This document shows positions 44,744 to 56,010 of a DNA stretch of 64,000 nt, piece by piece. Each line of letters begins with the position of its first letter. Positions within the stretch are counted from its first letter, which is position 1. Position numbers and translations under genes: made by a program. The stretch lies in NCBI RefSeq assembly GCF_029227915.1, contig NC_079885.1, positions 11,853,001 through 11,917,000 of the forward strand, written 5' to 3'. Below the pieces are notes generated by a model. That model worked only from the letters and a program-made list of their open reading frames with translations, was not told where the DNA came from and did not search any database. Origin of the DNA: Hydractinia symbiolongicarpus. Lineage: Eukaryota; Cnidaria; Hydrozoa; Anthoathecata; Hydractiniidae.

Positions 44744-45200
44744 TAAAACTGTTGTAAATTATTATTCATTTCTTTGTGTATAAAAATTATTTCTACAAAA
44801 AAAGTTACGTAATACGTTCCTCGTCCTTGCGATATAAAAGTCAAACATAATAAATACTGCGTTAATGAGTTTTATCTCCTCTATTTTGTTTACATATGAA
44901 AACTTTATCAATCTCCTTTTTCTTTATACCAAATTACAGACAGTAAAAGAAATTATTATTTGAGTGACGGTCCATGTCAAAAAAAAAATTCTTGTTTTCA
45001 CTGTAAACATAATATTTTTGAGGATTCTGCTAATTATGTCTCCACGTACTGGTATATCTTCTGCAACATATGCGGCGAGGGAAATAATTATAGTTTATAA
45101 GTTTCATGAAAATCGACTGTTGTAACAAAGTAACAAAATTTTCCCATGAAAATTGAAAAAGAACTATTTTATCAATGCCATATGTCATCATTGTTAAACG
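44744..45200. other. Convergent intergenic gap between NDUFB9 and MPPE1
   Basis: 457 bp between two converging stop codons, holding both 3' UTRs. AATAAA-type signals occur on the plus strand at 44742 and near 44850. Nothing else is visible. Confidence 0.6.
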
Positions 45201-48200
45201 CTACAGGATTTTCTTGTTAGTTTTATGGAAATATTTTTTTAATTGTATGAAGTTAAATATTATAAAATATATAGCAGTTGCTATGTAAATGTTTATGACG
45301 GTCGATTCTTTAGGTAGGTAGCACTTTTGAAGAATTATTTCCTCGTCGTCAAATACGCCCTAAATACAAAGTAAATAATGACGATTATTATTTCGTACTT
45401 TTTTGATAATATTTTTTGACACTAATATTTGACACTAATATTTGACACTCGGTTTATTGTTTGGTGGGAGAGGGCAACGCAAACGGAATTACAGTGAGTT
45501 GAAAGTTATTTGCCTTGTTTTTATATTACATTTCTTAAATTAGGTAGTAATTGAACCTTACTAGAACTATGCTTGGGTTGTTTATATTTCTCCATGAAAA
45601 CGAAGGTACGCTTAATTCCCAAGTTCCTTTACGATTCACGAAACATCCGTGGTGCGCATGACCACTCAAGACAAAGGCTGGATTTATCATTTGCAAAATA
45701 AAGTCTGTTGATTCCTCTGAAAGAACATCCCAACTCTCTTTGTTCTCAATGTTTTGCAAGTGTTTTGACGGGCCATCTTCTCCTATGCACATGGCTTCGT
45801 TCTTTCTGTACAGGGGAAAATGCTAGAAGCAAAACGTTAATAAAATTAGTTTTAAAGTCTTGTTCTATTTCTCTCTTTCTTATAACATTTATATGCTATG
45901 TTTTTTACTCTTCAGTTTAAGAAAATAACCTTAGAAAATGAGTGCTGCAAAGGGTCGAAAAGAACTTTTTGAATTGTTAAACAAGTTGGCAATTGTCACA
46001 GAAACAGTAGAACATCCTGCTGTTTTTACTGTCGAAGCGATGATGGAACATTTGGGTAACATTAACGGTTTAATTACAAAGAATCTGTTCATGAAGGACA
46101 AAAAGAAACGACTGTGGTTACTGACTGCAGTTCATTCTCAAGAGGTCAAGTTGAATGACGTAGCTAAAAAGCTCGGGGCGTCTGGTGGCTTACGACTTGC
46201 TGACGAGGCGATTATGATTGAAAAATTAGGCGTGGCCCAAGGTTGTTGTACACCACTATCAATTTTTAACGATGTCGGCAATGACGTTAGGCTAGTTGTC
46301 GATTCGAAGCTGTTAGAAGATGGTATCAAAGTTTTTTCGCATCCACTAGAAAACACAGCCACTACGGGTATGTCATCGGAAGATCTTAAAAAATTTATTG
46401 CAGCCACTGGACACGAAGCTATTTCATTGAACTTTGATGAACTATGAATGAATTTTTAACACAGCGTCCTGCTTTATTTATATTAGATATTTATAAAAAT
46501 AATTAAAATAATAAAAAAAATATCCCTTCGCTTACCAATGTTATTTTTAATCTCTGGTTAGATGTCTTAATACGTCAGTTTAATTTTGGCGCATCTTTTT
46601 GAAATTGACGATGGTCAAAATTTGCAAAAATTTCTTGTGCCGTATTAAGGTGTGAGAGTTAGAATGGCTGCTCGATAACATATGTAGCTACCTAGTATAT
46701 TGGCACAGGAACAAAATCTTGATTACCACGTCAAGAAAACACGAAATGCCAGCACAAATAGGAATTGCAATGGAATATGGGAGGGAATGTACTAGAACTG
46801 GTAATTCTAAATAATTTACCTACTTGCATTGAATCACTTAATATCAGATATCAGCAATTATAAACAAGTTACCTGCAAGAGAACGGCGTTTCCATTTGTT
46901 TTACATCGTATCACATCTTTTTCTTTACGGCAATTTGATTTCTCTTTGTTTAAAGTTAATCGCTCGTTTAACATTTGTATTTCATGTTTTGCACGCTCAC
47001 AAAATGTACAGCCCTCATCTTGCTTCATCGACATGGAATTTATAGTCACAAATCTAGAAGTTGAAAATTTAAGGTAAGAAGTTTTGCGAAAGATTGTCGT
47101 TGCATACCCGAGAATCAGCGACCTTCCCTCACAGGACTTTTTTATTCCAGGGAACCAGCTTTGGATATATACCTAAGAGTTTCGAGGAAAAAACAACAAT
47201 AACGCCACCCTAGGGCAGTGTTTAAGGGCCGATGTCATGTGAGCCATAAATTATTTTCATGCTTAACCACAAATTGCAACTACACGAAAAGCTTTTACAT
47301 TAAAGAAATCTTGAAAGATGTAGTCTTCGTTTCTAAAAAAATTTTGTAAAGCACATTGAGGGTTACAATATTCTTGCATTTGTGGAGACGGGCGAAATAA
47401 GTTACTTACGTAATGTTGTGAATTTTGATCAAGTTGACTGATGATTCGATCCCAAACGTCTCCTTAAAGCGCATCCACTTGTCCATGTCTCTCAAAATCC
47501 TGAAAACAAAGGAGAAATCTTCGCGGTATTGTTAACTTTTCCCTCTGTTTCCTAATTGCAAAATTAACGTGAATCCCATTTTATCGTAAAATTATTCTGC
47601 ACATATCCTACTCGATGGACAATTACTTCTTAAAATAAGCTCTGCTCATAAGACTTTTTGAGATTTCCCCTAGTTGTAGCCAGAAAGAGAATGCCATCTA
47701 ATAGCAGTCAAAATTTTCGGTGAAAGAAAGAAAGACTAAAAAAGTTGGACTTTTCTGTGCATTTAGTTGCCCATCAATCACAAAATATTGATCATGTTAC
47801 TGTTGTTTAGTTTGGAAGAACATTAAAGGAACAATTTTCTCCAGCCTACGAAATGTAAAATAAAGGGAAATAACTTTCGCGAATGGCCTCTTTTCCTTAA
47901 ACCTTTATACAATAAGGATATGAGAGATATATAACTGAAATTTTATCAAACAAAACAAATAAAAATTTGCGAAAATTAACTTTAACGATTAGCTTATTTC
48001 AACATGGTTTAAGGGAATAAACTTTCACGATTTTCGCCTTTTAAAAAATTTTCGTAACTTGTATGTAACTCGTTTAATAAAGCAATGCTTTTTTGAGTGC
48101 TGAAATGGTTGGGAATGCTCAGTTCACCAAATAAATTGTGAATTGTGGTAATAGTTTTGTTAATTTCTATTATTTAGATTTCTTCTTTGATGTTGAGCAT

Positions 48201-49055
48201 TTCAATATATTTCTACAGCACTCTCTTACAATAGCATTTAAAATAAAAATCTATTTTATTTTATAATTTTTAAGACAATATTTTGGCCTTTACCTTCAAA
48301 TTATCAATGGCAATGAACTTATCTGAAAATTTGCGCTTTGTAACGCATAATTATGTGTTGTTTTACCCTTGAGATATATTTTGACACTTTCAGCTCACTT
48401 GAGGAAAAAGCATGTGAATTATCCATCCAGATACAATCATTTGTTAAAAATCTATTGCTTACGTGCCATGAAATCCAATGTCGTGGTTACCAACAACTAT
48501 CTTTAACTTTTCATTTTTTGCCATATAAAATATTCTTTCACGGAATCTGTGCATGTAATAACCCCATTCCTTAAAATAAAAAATATAGTAAAAGCTTCTG
48601 TTTCCACTACAGCTGAAATAATAGCTATTAGCGCTCTAACAACAATATACCTTGTCATCTACTATTTCGCCCTCGTCGAACAAATCTCCGAGAATAAACA
48701 CTATATCGGGATTTAACAGATTATTGCTAGCTTGGAAAGCTCTTTGCATTTGCCATTCCCGTCGCAGCTTATCAAACCAATGGCCACGAAATGGACCCAG
48801 CAAATGTGGGTCTGCAATAAAAAACGTTTTAAGTTTTTTCGTTGCATGTGAGTTGCTTTGGTTGTTTTTGTCCGACCAGGAACATTTATTCATAGCGATT
48901 TGATATATAAAGTATTCACAAAATACGAATGTAATAATGATCATTAAAATATCAATCAAAAATAATCGTTTAAAACACATTTTAGCAGGACCAACTTCTT
49001 GTTCGACTTGCGTTTTAACATGTCCACTGCTTATCCGCCATTTTGTTGTAAACAA
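45201..49055 (-). CDS. MPPE1: Metallophosphoesterase 1 (PGAP5), 6 exons, complete
   Basis: Removes an ethanolamine-phosphate side chain from the second mannose of GPI anchors, allowing GPI-protein export from the ER. Exons in transcription order: 49055-48651, 48569-48463, 47499-47410, 47053-46873, 45822-45562, 45359-45201. The sum is 1203 nt, 400 residues (human 396). Metallophosphoesterase ligands are visible: ADPHLLG (DxH, 82-84), GDLFDEG (123-129), GNHD (162-165), HFPLY (262-266) and SGHAH (314-318). HWFDKLRREWQMQRAFQ and ELSVPSFSWRN are near-identical to human PGAP5. There is a membrane segment near residues 31-52 and another near 368-388. The protein ends KKIL, a perfect KKXX ER-retrieval signal. 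The start at 49055 is the first ATG; Met26 is an alternative. Intron 4 contains PRORSD1 on the other strand. Confidence 0.96.
45938..46447 (+). CDS. PRORSD1: Prolyl-tRNA synthetase-associated editing-domain protein (YbaK/ProX type)
   Basis: Freestanding trans-editing deacylase that, in this family, hydrolyses mischarged tRNA (Ala-tRNAPro in related proteins). The 169-residue single-exon frame has the family landmarks: EHPAVFTVEAM (25-35), GLITKNLFMKDKKKR with the Lys-Asn pair (48-49), WLLTAV, GCCTPLSIFND (102-112, the GxxTP loop) and HPLENTATTGMSSEDL (135-150). Length fits the family. It is intronless and lies wholly within MPPE1 intron 4 (45823-46872) on the opposite strand. A TTTACTCTTCAG acceptor-like site ends at 45915, 22 nt before the ATG. 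Poly(A) signal at 46510. In humans this gene survives only as a pseudogene. Confidence 0.95.
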   Translation: MSAAKGRKELFELLNKLAIVTETVEHPAVFTVEAMMEHLGNINGLITKNLFMKDKKKRLWLLTAVHSQEVKLNDVAKKLGASGGLRLADEAIMIEKLGVAQGCCTPLSIFNDVGNDVRLVVDSKLLEDGIKVFSHPLENTATTGMSSEDLKKFIAATGHEAISLNFDEL

Positions 49056-49329
49056 TACTTGTGTAATTCACCGATTGTATATGACATTGTGCTTACTCTC
49101 CACCACTGAGATTAAAGATCATTACGTAATATTTTGGTTTCTTGCTGTTGAATCACGTTCCACCCATACTTTACATGCCATAATAGGATATGATTAACTA
49201 TTATGTAAGACGGAAGTGATTTTCATCAATTAAATTTAGACTATAAAAGAAATATACCTTTACTATTTCAAATAAATTATTGTTGAACGAGGGAACAAGT
49301 ATTCAGAAAATAAAATAAAAACAATAACC
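49056..49329. promoter_or_regulatory. Divergent MPPE1/HDDC3 promoter interval
   Basis: Only 274 bp separate the two start codons, so both promoters must overlap or be shared unless HDDC3 is expressed by trans-splicing from an upstream transcript. An acceptor-like AACAAGTATTCAG ends at 49306, 23 nt before the HDDC3 ATG. I see no clear TATA box. Confidence 0.55.
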
Positions 49330-49875
49330 ATGATGGCGGAATCAACGATAAAAAGTTTAATGGAAGCTTTCGATTTCGCCGCAATCAAACACAAAGATCA
49401 AAGAAGAAAGGACCCTTGTGAGACACCTTACATTAATCATCCTATTGGGGTTGCAAATATTATTTCTAAAGAAGCAGGTATAACAGATGTTGACATTTTA
49501 ATTTCCGCTGTTTTACACGACACTGTTGAAGACACCGATACAACTTTTGAAGAAATTGAAGAAAACTTTGGTAAAAAAATCAGAGAAATTGTCGAAGAAT
49601 GCTCTGATGATAAAGGTCTACCCTCTTACGAACGTAAACTGAAGCAAATACAGAAGGCCCCATTTTCTAGTTATGATGCAAAGATTGTTAAATTGGCTGA
49701 TAAACTTTATAATTTGCGAGATTTAGAGAAACAAACTCCAGTTGGCTGGTCTGAGGAGCGTGTTCAGGAATATTTTATTTGGTCCTCAAAAGTTGTTCAA
49801 GGCTTAAGAGGAACTTGCAGACTACTTGAAGATAAATTAGACATTCTTTTTAAAAGTAGAAATGTGTTGCAGTAG
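49330..49875 (+). CDS. HDDC3: MESH1/HDDC3 (p)ppGpp and NADPH pyrophosphohydrolase
   Basis: Metazoan SpoT homologue, a single-domain HD hydrolase. Family members hydrolyse ppGpp in vitro and act as a cytosolic NADPH phosphatase in animals. The 181-residue single exon (human 179) shows YINHP (His37), AVLHDTVED (His63-Asp64, Glu67-Asp68) and KLADKLYNL (Asp124, Asn128). These correspond to the metal ligands H35, H61, D62 and D122 of human MESH1, allowing for two extra N-terminal residues. [14 protein letters not shown] matches the substrate-pocket segment. The reading frame opens with two adjacent ATGs; either may be used. It is divergent from MPPE1 and intronless, while the human gene has introns. 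Confidence 0.97.
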   Translation: MMAESTIKSLMEAFDFAAIKHKDQRRKDPCETPYINHPIGVANIISKEAGITDVDILISAVLHDTVEDTDTTFEEIEENFGKKIREIVEECSDDKGLPSYERKLKQIQKAPFSSYDAKIVKLADKLYNLRDLEKQTPVGWSEERVQEYFIWSSKVVQGLRGTCRLLEDKLDILFKSRNVLQ

Positions 49876-51129
49876 ATCTGTAGCAAGCTAACTATAGCTA
49901 AATCTATCATATTTGACATATATATTTAGCTAGCTAGCTAGCTATGTAGTTAATTTTTTTACTGTTATTATTACACTGTATTTATATATTGTAACACTAC
50001 TTAATTATATTATATTTATATAATTTGATATATATTTATGCAAGGATAAGTACCATAACTAATTTAAACTTACTTTTTCGAGAACAACAATTTTTTTCAA
50101 AAAAAAACCCATTTCAGTAACAACCAATAAATTTGCCTGAAAACCAAATGAAGTCTTTTGCAAAGTAATTCTCATTTTGAATACTATAGCCAAAATTAGG
50201 TGCAGATAAGTTGATTTTAGTATAAATCGAGTGTCTATGTTGGAACTGTTTTTGCAATAATATTTTAGAAGAAAACTCAAGCCCGGAATTTAAAAGCTTA
50301 AACAATCAAATATAGAGTTATAAAATTAAAAGGTGTAATTTCAGGCTTTAAATGAATATAACAAGCGTTTATAACGAACAACGTGTGTTTTATTGTAGCT
50401 TTACGTCGTTTAAATCTGGACTGGTATGCTTCAATATATTTTCATTATTTTTTCATTAAACTACACAGAAAAATCTCTAGGTACCGCAAACTACCGGTGT
50501 AGATAATAAAAGAACTAAATATGGTATAAAGCTGAAATTTAGTCTCAACAATAATTTCTATAATGCTAAAATATTTTTTTGAATGTAAATGCCTAAATGT
50601 ACTACAAAATACCAGTAGTAGGTACTAAAAAATACCATATATTCTAAACGATTTTCTAGACAAAGGGTTTATTGAGTTATTGCTTTGTTTTTAGAGTGAT
50701 TCATTGTCGTGTTTGAGCGTCTGAGCTTTCCACCTCCAAATCAAGTTTGATATGAAGTTTAAAAGTAACCTTCTATCCCACGTGTAGAATAATCTGACCT
50801 TGATGATAAAATTCTACCTCAATCCCAATTTCTTTGGTAGCGTTTTTGATATAAAGATGTTTCATAAAGCTAAAAGGTTTGATAAGTCCTTGAATCGAGA
50901 TCGGGTAAATTACGTTTTTCAACTTAAGACATTTTTAGAATTACGTTGTCTGTGATAAGAACAATAAAATAACCAGCGCATAAAAAATGTGAATACGCAT
51001 GTTACGCGAATAAAATGTAGACAACAAGGACAAATCAATCAGTTATTTCGGCTCCATCTAAAAAATTAAAAGCCATACAAGATAGTAAAATAAAAGAATA
51101 TGCCGTTTTCTACTAAAACTTATTTTTTT

Positions 51130-52960
51130 ATTATTAAATCATCATCATCACCTGGACTATATTAACTCTGTCTCTCCAAAATTCTCTATCTTCAGTGCCG
51201 TAACCGCCTGGGAAGGGTGGGCAGGGGGGCAATAATTTTCCTACTGAAAAGAAGGAAAAAGAGAGAGAGAGAGAGAAAGAAAGAAAGAAAGAACGAAAGA
51301 AAAAAAGTGAAAAAAAGAGAGAGATTTAGTGTCATTTCTCCAAAAGTTAGATAACCCAAGAAAACTACTTTTGTTTGACGTTTTAAAAGTGGGAAAACTG
51401 ATGTTAGTTATGCCTGCTACAAATGCTGTTAGCGAACGATGTTTTTCCGCTTTGAACCGCATTTTCTAAAAAGTGCCAGCACCCTTAAAATTTCTTATAT
51501 TATTGTAGTCGTATAATGTTAATATGTATATATTTCTTTCTACCTTTTGGTTTCTGATGGAAATTTTTATCTAAATTTTGATGCCAATTAAACAATACAG
51601 CTTTTCTAAATTACTAAAATATCGAAACATTCATCGTTATTTTTAACATTCAGCCATGATATCATTGACGTCTGGAAGGGCATTTTCCGCCAATCTAAAG
51701 ATGTAAAATTTAAATTTTTCCGCCAACAAGGGGGGCCTCGGGTAGCCATAAAGCGAAGTTTATATATCTAATTTTTCTATATAGCCCCCCCCCCAATATT
51801 AAAATTGTGGTTCCGGCACTGATCTTCCATAGCTTTTGGAAGATCGTTTAGTTGACAATTTGTTTCTTTTGTTAGCTGATTGATGTAAGTCTTACAGGGT
51901 CCTCCAATTTTCCTCCTACCATGACTAGGTGACCATAAAACCAGATCACTGATAACCTCCTCTTTTCTTCTATAGCTCTGCAAAACGAGTCCTTCTTTCT
52001 TTCAGAATAGATGAGATTCTGGGTAGATTACCATAGAGACGAGTTATCGTTGGATGTGTGATCCAGTGGATGTTCAATATTGCACGGAGCATTCTAGTAT
52101 ATGTTCCATCCAATTTTGATTCAAGCTTTTTGGTGAGCGTGTAGAAGAACCATAAAGATTTATTGAATAAAGCAATGGGGTTCCCAGAAGAATGGAATCG
52201 TGTGTAGTCTCTAGGATTCGCAGCTGAATGGGCTCAAACCTCTATAAAAGTCATCATAGCGATTTCTTAACCCTAGTCTTTTTAGGTATTTTTATGTTTG
52301 ACTTTAGAAGCCTTGGGAACATATTACCAGCTACTAATTTTAAAAATTATAAAAGTAGTCTATGCTGGGATGGAGAAAAGTTAACAATTTTTTGCTGATT
52401 TTTTGCTTGTAGTTATTGAAACGTAGATTTGGATGACTGACATATCGGGTTGTATGACCAACGTGCCGAATGCACGTTGGTATACAAAAAAGACGTTTAC
52501 TACTGTCTTTTTCCATGCCTTGTCAAAGCAAACGACTTTAAACCTTAAGATCGACTTCAAATGACACTGTTGAACTGTGCGTGGTTGCTTGGCTTCTTCT
52601 TAAAGCATCAAAGTTTAAATCCCATATAATCCCTTGGAAATCAGTATTGTTTAAGTGGAGACTTCTTTAGGCTCGTAATGTCTATTGAATTCGCGGCCGA
52701 TCATTTTTGTTTTTAGGTTGTATATTCTGCTCACATAGCTTTCGAGGTATTTAGAACGTTCAACAATGTTTAACTTGAACTTGTCCTAAACACACATTCT
52801 CTGTAGTTGTTGTTTTTTTGCATTGATTTTGTGTCCGAACTTGATGCAATTTTGTATGAAAAAGGAAAAGTCTGGAAGAAGAGAAGAGTCGATGTGTAGT
52901 ACAACTTATGATAGAGATATCATTCGCGCGCATTGAGCCCAACTGACATAAACATAGGAG
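51130..52960 (-). pseudogene. Non-LTR retrotransposon remnant (end of reverse transcriptase and C-terminal region)
   Basis: Read on the minus strand from high to low coordinates. A degraded palm motif (NDISIIS, in place of YADDI) lies at about 52900-52925, followed by KINAKKT-like sequence in shifted frames. Then come LTKKLESKLDGTYTRMLRAI, LNIHWITHPTITRLYGNLPR, LVLWSPSHGRRKIGGP and LTKETNCQLNDLPKAMED. Across the hAT insertion it continues REFWRDRVNIV to a stop near 51133. This order (TLTK.LE..L...YTRMLR, LYG.LP, LVLW.P.HG.R..G, MADR..W) is the common tail of RTE/CR1-like ORF2 proteins. Several frameshifts mean it cannot be active. Confidence 0.82.
51193..51821 (+). mobile_element. Internally deleted hAT element inserted in the LINE remnant
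   Basis: The ends are CAGTGCCGTAACC (51193-51205) and the inverse of CAGTGCCGGAACC (51809-51821), 13 bp with one mismatch. The 5-bp sequence ATCTT flanks both sides (51188-51192 and 51822-51826). Removing the element and one copy restores the LINE reading frame (...KAMEDREFW...). Inside, 51345-51468 encodes a hAT dimerisation-region remnant with LMLVMPATNAVSERCFSAL. A (GA)n/(GAAA)n run lies at 51260-51310. A 5-bp duplication suggests the hAT5-type group rather than the usual 8-bp hAT. Length 629 bp, non-autonomous. Confidence 0.85.
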
Positions 52961-53283
52961 ACTTTAGATTTTGTCTTTGAAAGGTCAAAAAGAATTCCAT
53001 CTGTACAAAATGGTAAAGAGGGGAAAAAATTCATGCTAGATATTTTTAAAAGCTATCCAAATTAGAATAGTCGCATAAACTTCATAGAAAGTTGCGAGCT
53101 GTCAGCAACAAGAAGAAGAACAAGAAGAAGAAGAAGAAGAACATTTGATGACATCATTTTAATTCTTTCTTATGACGTCAAATTTAAACTGACGTAAAAT
53201 TTGTGTGTCACAATGTAAAAAAATCAGTCTACACAAATCTTGCATTGGTGCTAGACATACCTGTTAGCGGTGAGTAGCTAATA

Positions 53284-54139
53284 ATGGAGACTTTAGATGT
53301 TCGTGCCTTGTTACTAAAAGAAGGATGGAAAGCTGAACAGACGAGAGAAAACGCCTTGCTTACTCAGGAGGTTGAAGCGTTGAAGGAACACATTCTTTTC
53401 TTGGAAGAAAATCATTCTGCTGAAAAGGAAGAGATTGCGAGAACATATAATTTAGAGAAAGAAAAAAATTATGGACTTCAAACCAAGATTATAAATTTGG
53501 AAATCAAAGTTGCTGTATTAGAAGATAGACTTCAATATCATGAAGGATTGGTAAACGACCTATTTAAGCAGCGAAAAGCATACGAGGAAAAATGCGAGGA
53601 GATTCATGCAAAATTGAAGCATGTTGAAAACGAAAATGAAAGCCTTCATCGTAAAGTTGATAAATTGAAAGCATTTAGCTCATTGTTGGAGCAAAAAAGG
53701 TAAAAAAAGTTAACTTGAGGATTTGTTGTAAGATTCCAAGTAACTTTTCTTTTGACATGATCGCATACCTTTTTTAACTTGAACACAGCAGTAATTCTTT
53801 TCGATCAGAGAAAATATTAGCACAATCACAGTCGGCTATTTTATTTTTAAACGAATTGATTTCACGATAACTAATTTTTGTGTATATTTTTATAGTTCCA
53901 GGGAAAAAACTCCACCAATCCCAGTCAGAAAACACACAGAAACTCCACCAACTACGTTCTTGCCAGCACCACCAAAAGAAGTTAAAACAACTCGCTGTCG
54001 CCAATACATACCACAGATAAACAAACTGAAAGAAATACAATCAGCAGCAATTCAAACTAAAACCAACACTGGACTTCTTCGAAGGAAAAAAACATGCCTT
54101 CCACCAATACTCCATCGTGCTCCAACAGAGCTATCCTGA
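53284..54139 (+). CDS. Two-exon coiled-coil protein of unknown function
   Basis: Exons 53284-53699 and 53896-54139 join in phase to give 219 residues (stop TGA 54137-54139). Residues about 15-138 are a nearly continuous charged coiled coil with heptad-like spacing (ENALLTQEVEALKEHILFLE; KIINLEIKVAVLEDRLQ; LKHVENENESLHRKVDKLKA). The second exon is basic and proline-rich, with TPPIPVRKHTETPPTTF and an LRRKKTCLPPILHR tail. The PPIPVRK-like motif could be an SH3 ligand, but that is inference. No signal peptide or membrane segment. I do not recognise the family. The donor is GTAAAA and the acceptor TTTTTATAG. It converges on the galaxin-like gene. Confidence 0.8.
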
Positions 54140-54969
54140 TGTGCTCTACCATCTAAACAGGCCTGGCTGGGTTTACTAACCCAGTTAGGAGAATGCTTAT
54201 TTTGTGTAAAATGGTTAGGTTTTACACAAAGTTGGTTCTCTCCTAAAGAAGTTAGCTAAACACCCCTGAAGTATAGCTTAAAAAGGAAGTTAGAGACACG
54301 TAAAATGGGCTTCTTTTTAGGAAGCCATTGCAATGGAAAAACGTGCAGTTAGCAATGTCAACTGTCAAAGCGTCGCAAATAAGATCATCGCAGATCAAAT
54401 TAGTCACTTTGCGTGAAACTAATTCCTAAACCATAATGAAACTGTGTCGCACTCCAAGAGCCAAATTGAGGTTCGTATGCTGTTTTTAGCTGAAAAACAT
54501 TGAACATGAACATAAACAACAACAACAATTCGGTAGTATAACATATACTACCGAATTGTTGTTGTTGCCGTTACGTCGTTCATTGCGACGTTTTCGTAAC
54601 TACGGTTGTTCGTCTTGTACAGGGTCCACTCTGGGGATAAATCCACGGAATAATCCCGATAGTGTACATCACATCGTTTCCAAGTTTTGAAAATTTTTGG
54701 AGGTATTGTTTTTTATTACAGTTATAGCATTTTCAATTTGACAGTTTCTTATGGATTTTTTGAACAGCTTTCGTTAAAATGCAATATGACAAGTAGTTAA
54801 AGCGAAACAACGTAAGTCTATCAAGATGTGAACCAGAAAAGAAACTCAAGTTAGAGAACATAGCCATCCTATGGACTCATTAATTCATGTTACGACTAAC
54901 GTTGTAGCCACGGCTAACGATTTCAGAAATCATGCAGAAAAAAGATAAGAGCCAGTTTTCGATTACATG
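54140..54969. other. Convergent intergenic gap with a strong hairpin
   Basis: 830 bp between converging stop codons. It contains the 24-bp perfect hairpin at 54517-54567. The region 54150-54480 looks like unique 3' UTR sequence. A minus-strand AATAAA (TTTATT on plus) lies near 54712. Confidence 0.6.
54517..54567. repeat. Perfect 24-bp hairpin with a 3-nt loop
   Basis: Arms 54517-54540 (CAACAACAACAATTCGGTAG plus TATA) and 54544-54567 are exact complements around ACA. It lies between the convergent coiled-coil and galaxin-like genes and could fold in read-through transcripts from either side. Confidence 0.97.
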
Positions 54970-55970
54970 TTAAACTTTTCTAAATACGTTGCCATTACAT
55001 AAAGCATAATACCTATGCTGATACAACTTATTATTAAAACAAAATTCGTTCTGCGGATTGTAATACATTCCGCTACAACGTAAACTCTTGTCTTTAACTT
55101 GTCCATTGATACAATCTTGCGTCAAAATGTTGTAAGTGTTGCTCCTATAATTAAAATACACAGCATAAAGTCACGTGACCATTAGACACAATAAATACTA
55201 CTTGATGTGAAATTAATCGGGCTGAACCGGTTATTTTCACATTAAATCCGACATCGGGGGGAATAAAGTAATCGGATTTTAAGCAGATAGTGGCATTCTG
55301 GACAAGTTAAATTTCAGTTCTAGTAAAAGTTATCGAGGGGTGGCGAAACCCGCGTCTTTCCCAAAGTCCGAATAGAGTTTATTTTTGTTCTTGTATGATA
55401 CTTCTGCTAAAGTAAACTTTAGCTAGTTAAGTAAAGCGTTTGTTCAGAAGAAATTGAGCAGGAGTATCTTACTTTCTTTCTATAGGAAAGTCATGAAATT
55501 AAAATTAAACTCTCACCCGCAGCAGCGAAAAAATGGTCGTTTCATATGCAATTTGCCATCGCAGCACCATTCAGACTCGGGATCGTACATGTTGCCAGAA
55601 CCTGAGATAAAAAATCATTGACCCTAAATGCTTCGAACAGCTTTCAATCCAGTCCAACTAACTCTCCCCTACCCTCTTAAAAAGAATTTTGATAAACGCT
55701 ACCCTTTCCGCCGTCTTTGCCCTATTTGCATCGAGTCCTAACATCCTTGTAAGCGTCTTCTCTTCTTCAAGCCCTCGATTTGCCCAGCCCTCGCTTAAAT
55801 GAAAGCCCAGTCTGAAAAAATGTTTGAATGTTCACAAATCATGGAAAATTTCACGTGAAGGCTACATTTTTTCTCCTATCTTACCTGTAAATTTTGCCTG
55901 CTACAAAAATATGACTTACAATATTCCCAGATATTGTTCGTATTTCTAGTACAATAGCCATTGTTGTTGC

Positions 55971-56010
<40 letters not shown>

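Larger units (their letters stand above)
49876..53283. other. Repeat-rich intergenic interval downstream of HDDC3
   Basis: No host gene is seen. 49920-50050 contains GCTAGCTA and TATATA simple sequence. 50060-51120 is AT-rich with nothing recognised. 51130-52960 is a non-LTR retrotransposon remnant on the minus strand, broken by the hAT element. An (AAG)n run lies at 53113-53142. Confidence 0.6.

Noticed and set aside
52455-52486. Short hairpin around ACCAACGTGC as a regulatory element
   Set aside because: Arms of only 10-14 bp inside the LINE remnant; could be chance.
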